DNA from: Schistocephalus solidus
Taxonomy: Eukaryota; Platyhelminthes; Cestoda; Diphyllobothriidea; Diphyllobothriidae
Assembly: GCA_017591395.1 (NCBI GenBank)
Contig: WEDG01009040.1
Coordinates: 38,960-102,959, forward strand
Direction of reading: 5' to 3'
DNA: 64,000 bases
In this document: one piece after another, positions 21,319 to 32,928 of the stretch
How the letters are laid out: each line of letters opens with the position of its first letter
Position numbering within the stretch: the stretch's first letter is position 1
Notes under the pieces: generated by a model
What the model was told of the DNA's origin: nothing
What the model saw: the letters and a program-made list of their open reading frames with translations, nothing else
Databases searched by the model: none
Translations under genes and position numbers: made by a program

Positions 21319-23035
21319 CGATCTGCGACTGCCTGCGAAGCTCCAAAACGCGAGCTGCAACGCGAACAGCATATTCCGTAACCCCACAGATGAACGCGCT
21401 TCCAACATTTCTGCTATGGAAACTGCATAATCGGCTTTGGCAGCCACTCTATTAAAATGAATAAGGGGAAAAGGAGTGGGACGCAGATTCAACTAAAGCT
21501 CATGAAGTTGTTTCACGACCACAATCGCATAATGTCCAGGTTTACAAAAAAAATGTTCTAGATACTTCAATGCATTTATTTAAATTTTCAGGAAGACCTG
21601 ATCAGATAAATGTTATCTTTGAAAATAGTTAAAAAGCAATTCTAGGACAAAAATGAGAAGCAAATTGTGGCAGGTGACAGCCTCCTTATTGTGATGGGCC
21701 AAGAAATTAACTGACAGGTAGGGTTTTAAAAATAAAAAAGAACAGCGCCATTTGCCGACAGTTATCAATGTTCATTAAGAACGCTTTAAAAACACACAAA
21801 GTCCTATACCTGGATTTTTAAATCCATCGATAAAAACCTTTTGTGGGAAAATGTATACTTAACTGAACTATTAGTTCCTTGGTTTTAACAAACAGAACGT
21901 GTCCCATATGCGGACTCCGGTGAAGATTTTTAGAAATCGGTCACGCTCTTAAAAATTTTGTCGGTGCATTTATGTCCAGTAGAAAGTAACCGTCACAAAT
22001 TTTTGATATGTCTGTGAAGCAGTGAAATGCTCGTTTGGTTTGTTTTGGTCACTCGACTACTTTGATATTTACCTGGACCACTAACCGTATGAGGGCATGC
22101 CAACTTTTCACTCTGTGTGTGCAACAAAATATGCCGTCACTTGCAACCGCAGCATCTTTCGCAGTTTTCGCTTTCATGTAGTCAAATGTTTGACCTTTCC
22201 TCGCCTCGATTGCCAGATTCATGTCGTTGGGAGCTACCAAAGAAATTATATAATCTTAGTCTTCTATGAAAAATCAATTAAATTCCTTTAATGTGTAAAG
22301 TAAATCAGATTTTTTGGACAATAAATGACGACCTGAAGACCAAGGTTCGAAATCACCAGCGGAAATTCGCCCGTTTACAGAAACCATAGATATTTTCACA
22401 CTGCCCTGATGAGGTCAAATTGCCGACTGCGGTTTCAGAAAGTTTTTAGAAAGTTCCCATTTCCGTTAGGAGGAAAATTTACTCCTGAGCAACCTGTTTC
22501 TCCGCCAAACCTAGAACAAGTAAAACGAGGGAATTTACCACCAATTTCGAGATCTCTCTTTCGCATTTCATCCTCGGCTGGGCAATGAAGCTGCTTTTCA
22601 GTGTAGACACTTTCTAGTCTAGTCTATTGGCGATGAGCATTTACAAGAACGATGGTAGACTCTGCCTGGGTGCACAACGTCCAACCATTTCAAACCAGGG
22701 ACGAGGAGTAAAATAACGGGCAGGAGGGGAGCAGTGGTTGGGTCAGCTCATGAGTTAAGTCCTTGTGTTGTTATTAGCCGCAAGCCGACTACGAAACCCA
22801 CGAGTCCTTACCAAAGGCCCTCACAATACCGGCCCGGGGATATTTTCAATGCAGCCTTACTGACTGCACTACGGTTGCGCCAAGCCCTGGCCAAATGGGC
22901 GACATACCAAGCAAGTGTCCTTCGAAGGCTCTGGCCGCAGCCGTCTTCGACAAACGCTGAATTTAATGACTGGTCCTTTGCCGACAAATTGCAGTGATTA
23001 TTCACCCCGCCTGAGCGTCCACGAACGAGACACTG
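21319..23035. other. no gene recognised
   Basis: Frames are under 90 codons with no known domain, and I see no clear repeat-family member. On the minus strand this stretch lies downstream of the Hox-like exon, so it could be intronic, but no homeobox-like exon is visible. Confidence 0.45.
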
Positions 23036-23044
23036 GTGTGTGTG

Positions 23045-23075
<31 letters not shown>

Positions 23076-23375
23076 ACAGAACGAGAGATAGAGAGAGGGG
23101 GTGTGTGTGGTAAGATAGAGTGCGCCTGAAAGTATCTCAGACTTCTGCATAGTTCAATTTCGCTCTCGCCGTCTTTAAGGATGCAATCCCTGATGGATAC
23201 CATAATGCACATGCATACACAACCGCGTCTATATGTAATAGGCAACCACGCACATGAAAGGCAGCCCGCGTCTGCGTAAGCAAGGGGACATAACGTTCAT
23301 CCAAACTTTCTGTTGTAAATGAATGTTCGTATGCAGACGTGCATGCGCGTGCGCGCGCGCGCGCACGTGTGGGTG
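23036..23375. repeat. (TG)n, (GA)n and (GC)n patches
   Basis: TG dinucleotides at 23036-23075, a gagaga/gtgtgt patch to about 23110, and a gcgcgcgc run at 23348-23365. The open frames that cross them (for example the Arg/Ala-rich ones) reflect composition only. Confidence 0.8.
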
Positions 23376-24054
23376 TGTGTGCTCGTCTTTGCGGACAGAG
23401 CGCCCGGGAGTTTGGCGCCAGGATCCCTCCTTTGTCAGCGGGATATTCGGCATCGTTGGTTAATTTAATTTTGGTAAGACTGTCATTCCTGCGTTTTGTT
23501 TTAAGGAAGCTGGTGGAGGGGGAAACGTCCATATGCCAACGCCTGAAACGGGTAGTAAGACCTCCCTCTCTCCCGCGTGAATTCGAAAATTCTCAAGCCG
23601 GCAGAGCACGAGACCTCAGCTCCACTGGTGGGGTATCCGGCCCAGTCATCAATGGAACCCGTGTTCACACCTTGAATCTCCCGATCTGAGGTTGAGGTAT
23701 AACTGCTGGGTCGACGACGCAAAATAAAGCAGAACTTCTCCATGACTGGATCCCGCTGACGCCTTAAGTGCGGATCGCCTAGGCGAGCGAATATTTCTCA
23801 GTCCTTTTGGAGACAATTTACATCTTTCATAGTACACTAACTGGATTTTGGAAATATGCTTCTGACTCTAGTAGGTGGTTCCTTGGTTACATTTACCAAT
23901 ATGGCTAACATGGGAACTACTTTCGACCTGCCGCGCAACCACGATACATACACTGGCGCATTTAAATAAACGGAAATGGTGGTAGTAATTCTACACAAAT
24001 AATAGAAAAGCAGTGAGGGTATTAGTAGTGATCTTATTAATGATAGTGATGATG

Positions 24055-24132
24055 GTGGCGTTAGTATTACTATTATTATATTTATTATTATTATTATAAT
24101 TATTATTATTATTATTATTATTATTAGTAGTG

Positions 24133-24174
<42 letters not shown>

Positions 24175-25113
24175 ATAATAGTAGTAGTATTAGTAGTAGT
24201 AGTAGTAGTAGAGTAGTAGTAGTGGTAGTAGTAGTAGTAGTGAGTAGTAGTAGTAGTGAGTAGTGGTAGTAGTGAGTAGAGTGGTGGTAGTAGTGGTAGT
24301 AGTAAGTAGTAGTAGTAGTAGTAGTGGTAGTGGTGAAGTAGTAGTAGTAGTAGTAGTGGTGGTAAGTAGTGAGTAGTAGTGAGTAGTAGTGAGTAGTAGT
24401 AGTGGTAGTGTAGTGGTAGTAGTAGTAGTAGTGGTAGTGGTGGTAATAGTAGTGGTAGTAGTAGTGGTAGTGAGTGGTTAGTAGTAATGGTAGTGGTAGT
24501 AGTAGTAGTGGTGGTAGTGTAGTGAGTAGTAGTGGTGGTAGTAGTAGTGAGTAGTGGTAGTAGTGGTGGTGAGTAGTAGTGGTAGTGGTAGTGGTGGTGG
24601 TGGTGAGTAGTGGTAGTAGTAGTGAGTGGTAGTAGATGTAGTGAGTAGTGAGTAGTGGTAGTGGTAGTGAGTGAGTAGTAGTAGTGGTAGTGAGTAGTGG
24701 TGGTAGTAGTAGTGGTAGTGGTAGTGAGTATTAGTAGTGGTAGTAGTAGTGAGTGAGTGGTGTGGTGGTAGTAGTAGTGGTGGTAATTGGTAGTGGTGGT
24801 GAGTGAGTAGTGGTAGTAGTGGTAGTAGTGGTGAGTAGTGGTAGTAGTGGTGGTGGTAGTGGTAGTGAGTAGTGGTAGTAGTGAGTAGTGGTGGTGAGTG
24901 GTGAGTAGTGGTAGTGGTAGTGAGTAGTGGTAGTGGTGGTAGTGGTGAGTGGTGGTAGTAGTAGTGGTATTGGTGGTAGTGGTGAGTAGTGAGGTAGTGA
25001 GTGAGTGAGTAGTGGTAGTAGTGGTGTAGTAGTAGTGAGTAGTGGTAGTGAGTAGTGAGTAGTGGTGGTAGTGAGTAGTGAGTAGAGTAGTGGTAGTGGT
25101 GGTAGTAGTAGTG

Positions 25114-25165
<52 letters not shown>

Positions 25166-25187
25166 TGAGTAGTAGTAGTAGTAGTAG

Positions 25188-25223
<36 letters not shown>

Positions 25224-25225
25224 TA
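24055..25225 (+). repeat. 1.17-kb imperfect (TAG)n array
   Basis: Plus-strand units of tag/agt/gta with frequent tgg and gagt variants run from the att-rich edge (24060-24125) to 25224. A 454-codon minus-strand frame of poly-Thr/Tyr/Leu is generated by the repeat and is not a gene. The middle is richer in GTGAGT-type variants, while both edges are purer TAG. Confidence 0.95.
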
Positions 25226-27087
25226 GACTGCCTATCGGCCAAATCACGAAGATATCACCTTGTTGCACTCCGAATGGAGTAAATTCCCTCCTTTCGTCCA
25301 AAATTATCCCTACAGAGCTTAGCTTAGTTTTGGAAGAGGGGTTCCAGCGTAGCACTGAACCGACAAATTTAGCTGCGTTTTCAGGATTTAAATTTAATTC
25401 GATCCTTTGTACTGGGGTTTACCAAGCCAAATAGAGCGCATATTGAACGATTCTTCCTAACATGAGCATACTCGACTTAAATCCTTCACTCCCCCCTCCC
25501 TTTTCGTTGTTTAACTTTAAAACGGAGTCTAAAAATGAATCAGTATATAGTGCCAAGCGAACTTCGACTTGCCATAGTCCCTGCAGGGAAACTGAAGGAA
25601 GAGTTTTGCCTTCTCACCGCTGCTCGTCAGTATACGACTCTCTTCTGTCTCATAGAACCATGGACACCTGACCTTCAGCTTTGGATAGCCCTGCTTTTAG
25701 ATTTCGGGACAGCCTCTTCACTTTCAAAATCTGTATCGAAAGCGACAGCATGAATATTCCGATTACCCAGTTTGCTGGGTAAAACTTTATTCGGTCGGTC
25801 CTTTCTTCTTGGCTATACACAGGTCTTACTTTGTCAGTGACATAATAAAACTACAGCTTAGGTCCCCCAAGGGAGTTGACAAAGTTATGCTAAGGTACCG
25901 AAAATATTTCGTGAATAAGCCACTGACAGGATAATCACTCTTAAGTATATTCCTAATGTACCCAATGGTTTCTTGCCTCTCCTTTGACAGATATCTATTG
26001 TTCGATAGTCCTGAGCCAACTGAATCTATATGCAATGAAAAAAACATCGATAAAAGAGAATAAAAGAGTCCTTTTTCTTTGTTTTCTTTCAGTCAACCAA
26101 CGGGCTCATCTTACGAGTGCATCGGAATTCAGGACGACTGACTGACTGAAACAGGAAGATTCCTCTTTTACAACTTTATGGAAATTTAGCTAAGCCCTTG
26201 ACTGGCGTTGCCGAAATCGACTTGACACAGTAGACCACGCGATATAGTATTGAGTATACTACATAAAGGTGGGGAACCCGACTAGGAAGTGGTTTGCGCC
26301 GACAGACTGAGAACAATTTACACCTCAGTATACCTCTTTTCCTGCGCCTCCTTCCATCACCTACCCGAATACCTGTGTGTTTTGAGCATTAAAATTACGC
26401 GTTTTCAATTATGAGTCCTCTAAAGACTAAATTAAGCGAAAATTTGGTCCTGTCCACATATATAATCACCTATTCGAGGTAGTGAAATCCTCCTCAAAAA
26501 TGACAAGAAGATGGGTGGAATTAACCCAAGTCGGAAATTGACTTAGTGCCCGGAAAATCATAAAATATGAGTCTAAATATAATAAGGCTGAGCCGGTTTC
26601 GATGCGGACTTGTTACGCTGTTGCTATGGTTAAAATCCATGAATGGATCCGCCACATAATATGGTATGCATAGTTAGAAGAGTAGTTGGAAGTGGTCCGT
26701 TCAGTTCTAATGTAGGCGTACGAAACGCTATGGAAATTTGTCTTTGTGTCTTTTGTCATCAAGGAAAACAAACCTTTTCATCATAGTGATCTTCAAGCTA
26801 CATTTTTAAGTGCAGTACGAATCGGCTTACCGATAACTGAAAAAAATACGTAAAAAAGCAATCCTTCTGTGAGAACTACAACGCTGAAAAATACTTAAAT
26901 GCTGCAAAATAAGTTTATATTTCTTCTCATTTTGAGGTGAAGATTGCGTCTAACTTCACCAGTAATTTTGGCTGCTAATACCATTTTCTTTTATTTGACT
27001 TCTTAGTAGTAGTGGCTGTAATAATTTAATGTTGGTTTTACTCTGAATAACATGTGCTAACTAACTTAAAAGTATGGCATTGCTCAC
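25226..27087. other. no gene recognised; putative Hox intron
   Basis: On the minus strand this follows the splice donor at 27087-27082. Only short frames occur. I looked for the helix-3 homeodomain signature (WFQNRR) on the minus strand among the open frames here and down to the start of the window, and found none. Confidence 0.4.
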
Positions 27088-27088
27088 C
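27082..27088 (-). promoter_or_regulatory. candidate 5' splice site after the hexapeptide
   Basis: On the minus strand the coding sequence for PWMTVVG reads into gtcg|gtgagc, a close match to the metazoan donor consensus. The frame stays open only about 16 more codons after it. Hox genes commonly place an intron shortly after the hexapeptide and before the homeobox, which supports this boundary. Confidence 0.6.
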
Positions 27089-27573
27089 GACAACCGTCAT
27101 CCATGGCCATATTTGTTCTTCCGCTGCGACCGACCTGACCGTCGCACTGGAAGGGATACATGGATTTTGCAGAGCGCCAGTAGTGCCACTGCGTTTGCAC
27201 TCTTCGCCTCCGACGCAACCAAGCTCATTGCCTCCGAAGCGCATGGGCGTACTGCTTACGATAGCTGCGTAGTTTGCGGCCGCAGCTATAGCGGCTGCAG
27301 CCGTTGCCGCAGCCCCTTCGGAGCCCTCATTTCCACCCGCTACATAGGTCCGGTATAGACTGTCACTCATTACGGCACCGCCGTTGTCACTCGTACTGAT
27401 ACTTGCGGGGGTATCCGCGCTGTAGCCTTGTAACGCAGCCGAGAAGAAGTCACACGTCTCTCTGCTAGGCAGTTTGCGGTTCCCGCAACGATTGGCTGCT
27501 TCGGTGGGGGTGTACCTGCTGATTGGCAGGAAAGGGTACCTGTGCTAGATTTATGGAATCATTGCCTCCGCCT

Positions 27574-27612
<39 letters not shown>

Positions 27613-28475
27613 CCTTCATCAGAAGCGCATTCCGAGCCCTTGTTTACGTTCCCTAAGAGTAAAGGGACCCCAGCAACTTCAGCAGCACTCGGACCCCCGT
27701 TTGTCCCGGCTTGACCTAGAAGTGGTTGCGCGACCGACTGTCGCAAGCCTGGAAATGTCCAGGGACCGGCAGATTGGTAAGTCGACAATGCAGCCGCTAG
27801 AGGTGCCGCCAGGAGACAATTAAGACTGGTACCATGTTTGTTTCCAGTAGTCGGTGTTTGTGGCTGGCAGGGGACGGAGAAGAAACTCTGAGCCATAGCG
27901 GCCGCGGCAGCGGCTGACATGAAATGCCCCGCGCAACTGACTGCCGATGAAGGTGCCAGGCATAATCCATTAGCTGCAGAACTCTCCAAGACCTGTCGAG
28001 TTTTTTCCTGCTCAATTTTATTGTCTTCTTGTTCTCGTGGAGGATTGCTTACAAGGCCCCAAAATGGAACTGCGGCAACAGTCTGTGTAGCTTCCGTGGG
28101 AGTTGAAGGACTTCTGCTAGCCGAGTGTAAGTTATTTTCGGCGTTCTCTTCTTCCTCATCATCCTCTTCCTCCTCATCTTCGTCTTCCTCATCCTCTTCT
28201 TCTCCAGCTTCTTCTGCCTCCTCTTCCTCTACCTCGTCTCCCTCCCTCGTTCCTTTCGGTTGTTGTTCGGAGTGCAAATTTGTTACGCCTAGACAAACTG
28301 TAGTTAATGGAAGGTGTGGGACATAGGCTCCACCCTGTGGAAAATTCTGACTGACAACATCAGATAGATTTCGTGGGGTGGGGGAAGGGTAGGCGAAGGA
28401 CTGGGCTATTGCACTGGTGGCGGAGATATCGCCCGTTGTTCTGTCCGGGTGATTGAATGGAAACCACATATTCAT
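27088..28475 (-). CDS. putative Hox-type first coding exon (hexapeptide, no homeobox in window)
   Basis: The start is taken at the second in-frame Met region (MNMWFPFNH, ATG at 28475); an earlier ATG lies at 28562. After a Ser/Pro-rich N-terminus the product has an acidic Glu/Asp tract (about 28240-28141), then AAAAAMAQSFF and a Ser run (about 27613-27575). It continues in another frame as DFFSAALQGYSAD, MSDSLYRTYVAGG, an Ala-rich run and finally EEQIWPWMTVVG (IWPWM at 27112-27098). A W-containing PWM hexapeptide binds PBX/Exd cofactors in Hox proteins; PWMT recalls the abd-A/central class, but that is only a hint. The frame changes between about 27550 and 27460, through either a very short intron or a sequence error. 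The homeodomain must be on another exon. It is the only likely host gene here; a non-Hox Ala/Ser-rich regulator is the alternative. Confidence 0.6.
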
Positions 28476-30906
28476 GGTCAACGTCTCGAACAAGCGCACC
28501 AGTAGATAATAAAAAATCCAAATTTCTGTTACGTAATGGCTGTCGCTGTGCTGCCTGCACACCCACTCCTTTCACGTCCTCGCGCTGCTCCGCGCAAAGA
28601 TTGGTGTGTGCAAATGACGCAAAACTCACCAATTACCGCCTCCTCCGACTGACTGACAGAAGCGACGAATCAAATTTGCCCTCGGCCTGACATATGATTG
28701 GTGCTGTGGGCCTACCCGCGCATGTTTGTTAAACGGCCTTGTCCCTCGACGCAGTAAGCGGCCTTCTGCGTGAAATAATAAATCAAATCTCAACCCCTTC
28801 CCCCGACTCCTGTGCACCTCTTCAATCACCACGGCGGGGTCGGCGAACGTGACGGACTTCAAAGGCGACCAGCAATTAACTGCAAAATGCACCGCCTAGT
28901 GATGGAAATGCAGGCAGGAAGTAGGCACGGGAGGGAGCAAAGATTCGGCTTGTTGGCTGCAGAGCAACTTTGGTGGAGAATCAGGGATTGCTAGCCTTTT
29001 AGACCCGACATCATGGGAAGCGTCCCATTGAGACCGCATATTTACATGAGCTCTTACCATGAGAGAGATAGAGAGATCTACGCTTTATTTTGAAAGTAAA
29101 ATTCCATAAATTTTAGCAAAAAAGGTCCTCCATTCACCGTTAAGAATCGTCCTTGAATGCGCCTCAAAATATCGACAAATTTGGACTTCCTTCAAAATTT
29201 TGCCAGCGTCGTGCGCTGATGACCTCATTTTTGTTGTTCGAATAAACAACTTGGGTTAAAATTATATAAGAGGATTAACATGCGCATGGAGAGCAGAAAA
29301 GATGGCGGCTCAATTTCAAAAGCCCGCCTAGAAACATCAGTTCGAATTTCTCTTAAACCCCAAAGAGGTGGAGCCCAGGGTCACTAGTTTATGACTCCAC
29401 ACTGAAAGTGGGTAAATGTCAGCTTATAATAGTTCAAACAGGATTGGGAGTTGCATGCCTGGACGTTGGCTCTGATCTCACTGCTTATGCGATCGCCTTC
29501 GAGGTTTGCAGACCCATTTACGTCTTGCGATCAGGACAGGCCCTACAAGGGAAATATTTAATTTTTAGCCCACTGATGACAGTGTATGAAAGAGACTTTA
29601 TGAACAAACAGTTTCGGGTATTCATAATCAGACCATTAGAAGCCTACAACTGGCTGCACCTACGGATTACGTAATGACATGCATCCAGAGCCGACTACAG
29701 TTCAAAAGCGATAAAAAAAGAGAGAGGGTATTTAGAAGGACCTTATTTCTCCAGTGATTTGTCGCTAACATTCTTGCTCAAGGAGTTCATAAAACTAACA
29801 TAAAATAATGACGTCCACATGTTCATACGGGGTATGCGTTTAAACATTCCCCATTGCAGGAAAAAACAAATAAGTTAATTCGTTTTCGGAGCAGGTTTCT
29901 TACTCCTAGCGTAGGGAGAGTAGTATGTTAGTGCTTAATTTGGCTTTGGGTCGAAGGCTGGTTACGGCACCAGTTCAAAATAAAGGGGATTAACGTTCAC
30001 CTATCTATCTGGGAAGTAGCCATAGCATTCCCATTTTTCCTCGTAGTCCTGAGGCAATACGAAATTCCGATGACTGTAGGTTGACTTTTGGGATACTTGT
30101 GGGTCAGGCCTGCCTCTACGAGTGATATAAAATCACCTGAGCCTTCTCCATTGACTAAATTAGACAGTTCGACCATCGCGACTGACGCTGCCCACCACCT
30201 AACCACCTGCCTTGCGCTTGAACTAGCTTATAATGAAACAGACTTCCGTAGCATCTACCGCGCACTCTCCTTCATCACCTCCCTCTCAATGATGCCAGGG
30301 ACAAAATGAACAGCAGCGGACTCAGGCAAGATATCTGATAAGGCTAAACGGACCGTTTACGCGTGCCATACACGGCCTGTGCCCTGTTACATGTACCGAG
30401 GAGATGCGAAGCTCACATCGGTGTGAATGCCACAGAGGCCACTACAAGAAAGAAGAGGTAGGTGGAAGCACAATAGATGGACCCATCGATAACATTGGCT
30501 CCGAATTACCTGTCTCCGATTTCATTTTCAGGCGTTTAACTTTCGTTCTCCTGTCACCTATTAGACGCCAGTTCAGGTTTGCTTTCCCTTACACCGATCA
30601 GGGAGGCCGACTCCCTTGCCTTTCCTCTGTGGGAGAGCTGTTCTGTTTAACTGAAATCCCGCGGGTTCCACTTAGCCCATTTATAGTGGGTAAATAATTT
30701 GTAATTACCTCTTACTTGTTCGTTTGCTTTTCCCGGGTTTTCTGCTTCCTCGTTCTCCCCTATCCATAAAAATCCCTTTTACCGTGGTTCCCGTAAGACA
30801 GGTGACCTTGCTTGAAATGCTCCCAATGGGTCCGGCTATCAGCAGCAGCATCTGGACTCTCCGTCACTAAAACAGTCCGTCAATTGGCAAAATTTTCAGC
30901 CACGAG
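28476..30906. other. no gene recognised; upstream of the Hox-like exon
   Basis: Would contain the 5' UTR and promoter of the minus-strand exon. I see no convincing TATA box. A gagagagatagagaga patch lies at 29060-29076. Frames up to 97 codons (29408-29674, 30404-30697) have no recognised domain. Confidence 0.4.
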
Positions 30907-31319
30907 AGTAGGGATGCCTTGCATGACCGCCTAAACAGGACACAGGAAAAAGGACCATCCACGATACATGCGGTTTTGCGCTACATCCAAGGAAAATTAT
31001 TTTTAGTATTAAGGTGAGGTTTAGGGTTAAGCTTAGAGTTAAGTTTACGTTTGAGGTTAAGGCCAGAGTTACGGTTAGGGTGATAATTAGGCTAAGGGTT
31101 AAGGTTAGTATCGTGTTAAACGTTGGTTTTAGGCTATGAGTAGGGCTAGAGTTAAGATTAAGGTGACAATTTAGTTTTATGTTAGGATAAGTGTTAGTGT
31201 TAAGACACGGGAATATTTACCCTTCCTAAAATTTATCGTAAGGCCACCTATTTTAAGCGGTTGAGGTGGTTCTTACATCCGTGTCATGTTTAGGTGGCCG
31301 TACAAGGCAAATCCCTACC
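30907..31319. mobile_element. telomere-like MITE (M1), complete copy
   Basis: The left end 'gtagggatgccttgcatgac' plus 'cgcctaaacaggacac' is matched by the reverse complement of the right end, 'gtagggatttgccttgtacg' plus 'gccacctaaacatgacac'. The interior is a degenerate series of ttaggg/ttaagg/gttagg steps (31018-31200) resembling scrambled TTAGGG telomere repeats. There is no coding capacity. Related copies lie at 20312, 37495, 45911 and 60430. Confidence 0.8.
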
Positions 31320-31430
31320 ACCGCCACGGATTTTAGCGCATCGCGAGAAAGTCAAATGCGTCAGATTTCTTATAGTTTGAAAGGCGCTGAATTGTTGTGG
31401 GAATGCAGTCCCCGTGTCGGTCTCACCCCT

Positions 31431-31725
31431 TTCCTCCTCCTCCTCCTCCTCCTCCTCCTCCTCCTCCTCCTCCTCTCCTCCTCCTCCTCCTCCCTCCTCC
31501 TCCTCCTCCTCCTCCCTCCTCCTCCTCCTCCTCCTCCTCCTCCTCCCTCCTCCTCCTCCTCCTCCTCCTCCTCCTCCTCCTCCTCCTCCTCCTCCTCCTC
31601 CTCCCTCCTCCTCCCTCCTCCTCCTCCTCCTCCCTCCTCCTCCTCCTCCTCCTCCCTCCTCCTCCTCCCTCCTCCTCCTCCTCCTCTTCCTCTTCCTCTT
31701 CCCTCTTTCTCCTCCTCCTCCTCCC
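31431..31725 (+). repeat. (TCC)n microsatellite, ~295 bp
   Basis: Plus-strand tcctcc with periodic tccc units, i.e. GGA on the minus strand. It lies 110 bp from the M1 element and generates artefactual frames on both strands. No T-repeat flank is evident. Confidence 0.95.
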
Positions 31726-32079
31726 ATGCACACGTCGACCATCTGAGCCTCTCCGCCAGCTGGTGCTGCGATAAGGCACAGTGTTGGACAAAGTTAAGCA
31801 ACCTGTTCCCGTGTGCTACACGTGACCTGGTCCCCACTTTCTGTACCGGGATACAGCATATTTTTCACTTACACGGCATGTGCATGTTCTGACATGCGAC
31901 GTTTCGCCGGCCATATTGACTTTGACAAAGTGAATGAGTTGCCTGCCGCCGGAGTGAAGTATGCTGTTGCGAGGGTGGCGCTTGGGGTGGATGAAGGGTG
32001 GGAAATGCGTGGTTATGGGGTTTGGCCAGCGGTGTTTTACCGCAGATCTTCATGAAGACGCATATGGCTGAAAATGTTC

Positions 32080-32630
32080 ACGCTGTGACTGAAGGTCCGT
32101 GAGCAGGGTCAACAGGGGAGTTGGGAGCGATGGGTGCGTGGTGGAGCTGACAGATTAGCACGACTCCGATCAGGTGGTATGGCAATGCTGTTAGTGGTGG
32201 TGATGGTGGACTTGGTAGTGTTGGTGGCAAATGCATTTTCGGGTGTAGAGAGTAGATTTGCCTTGTTAAATTCGTGGTGAATTTCACCGTAGTAGATGCG
32301 CCATGTGATGTCTGAATGTCCCGTAGTATTGTAGACAGGGAAGCCTTGTGTGAAGGGTGTATGTCTGGGCTCCAGATCTTGGCTCACCGACCTCATTGCG
32401 ATAGTTTCACACGCCACTGACTAGGCCAATGCGTGACTTGAAGGTGCGACCGTGATCGGAGCATGTTGGGATTGAGCCCATATTGCTGGTGCCGTTGGCG
32501 ATGAGTGGCGATGTCTGGTAGGGTGGCCAAAGTGGCGTCGGTTGCGTCTTCTGGGAAGATAGAAGAGTTTATCGAGGACATCACGTGATAATGAGACCGT
32601 TGGATGAGACAATGTTCCTTGAAGTCAGGT
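32080..32630 (-). pseudogene. heavily decayed zinc-finger segment of the LINE family
   Basis: Around 32365-32450 the plus strand reads 'gggctccagatcttggctca', 'ccgacctcattgcgatag' and 'ctaggccaatgcgtgacttg'. This parallels copy B at 52143-52215 ('aggcattggttcaccaacct', 'gcgatggattcgcagg', 'aggccgatgtgtgagttgaa'). The minus strand therefore carries the finger linker and part of a finger, with the Cys/His pattern largely gone. The limits are approximate. Confidence 0.5.
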
Positions 32631-32639
32631 AAGCACTTG

Positions 32640-32928
32640 ACCCTCTCTGGTGTGATTAGGGTCTCACTCGATCCCACTCTGTCTACCCGCCAGCTTGCTA
32701 GTGGCGATAAACGAACGTTGCGTCATAGGAAACATGTCACATATAAACACAGGTATGATGGTAAGAGTGCAACAGGCAAGATGCAGCGAGCTGTTTCATG
32801 GTTGTTACCGATCATCAGTGCGCCATGTGTCTTGTGCAGTGAGGTAGATATAGAAGTCAAGTAAGCGCGTGACCTTCACTGGTGTGGTTAGGATCTCACT
32901 CGATCCCATTTTGTCCGCCAAAAACGGT
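32640..32928. repeat. ~232-bp tandem repeat R (1.2 units) with hammerhead-like core
   Basis: One full unit plus the start of a second: 'tctcactcgatccca' recurs at 32662 and 32894, a spacing of 232 bp. The same unit is found at 47941-48202. The minus strand holds CTGATGA (32818-32812), a short self-complementary stretch, and GAAA (32797-32794), the conserved order of a hammerhead ribozyme core. The second unit is cut by the truncated LINE at 32929. Confidence 0.65.

Noticed and set aside
24055..25225. CRISPR-like or coding tandem array
   Set aside because: Units are 3-4 bp with no spacer structure; eukaryotic context.
23991..25355. 454-codon minus-strand open frame rich in Thr/Tyr/Leu
   Set aside because: Generated entirely by the TAG trinucleotide array; no complex segment or start context supports a gene.
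27919..28326. 135-codon plus-strand Ser-rich frame opposite the Hox-like exon
   Set aside because: Antisense shadow of the acidic tract; Ser run is the complement of Glu/Asp codons.
31266..31892. 208-codon Ser/Leu/Pro frame and the matching minus-strand Glu/Gly/Arg frames
   Set aside because: Produced by the TCC repeat; flanks have no domain.
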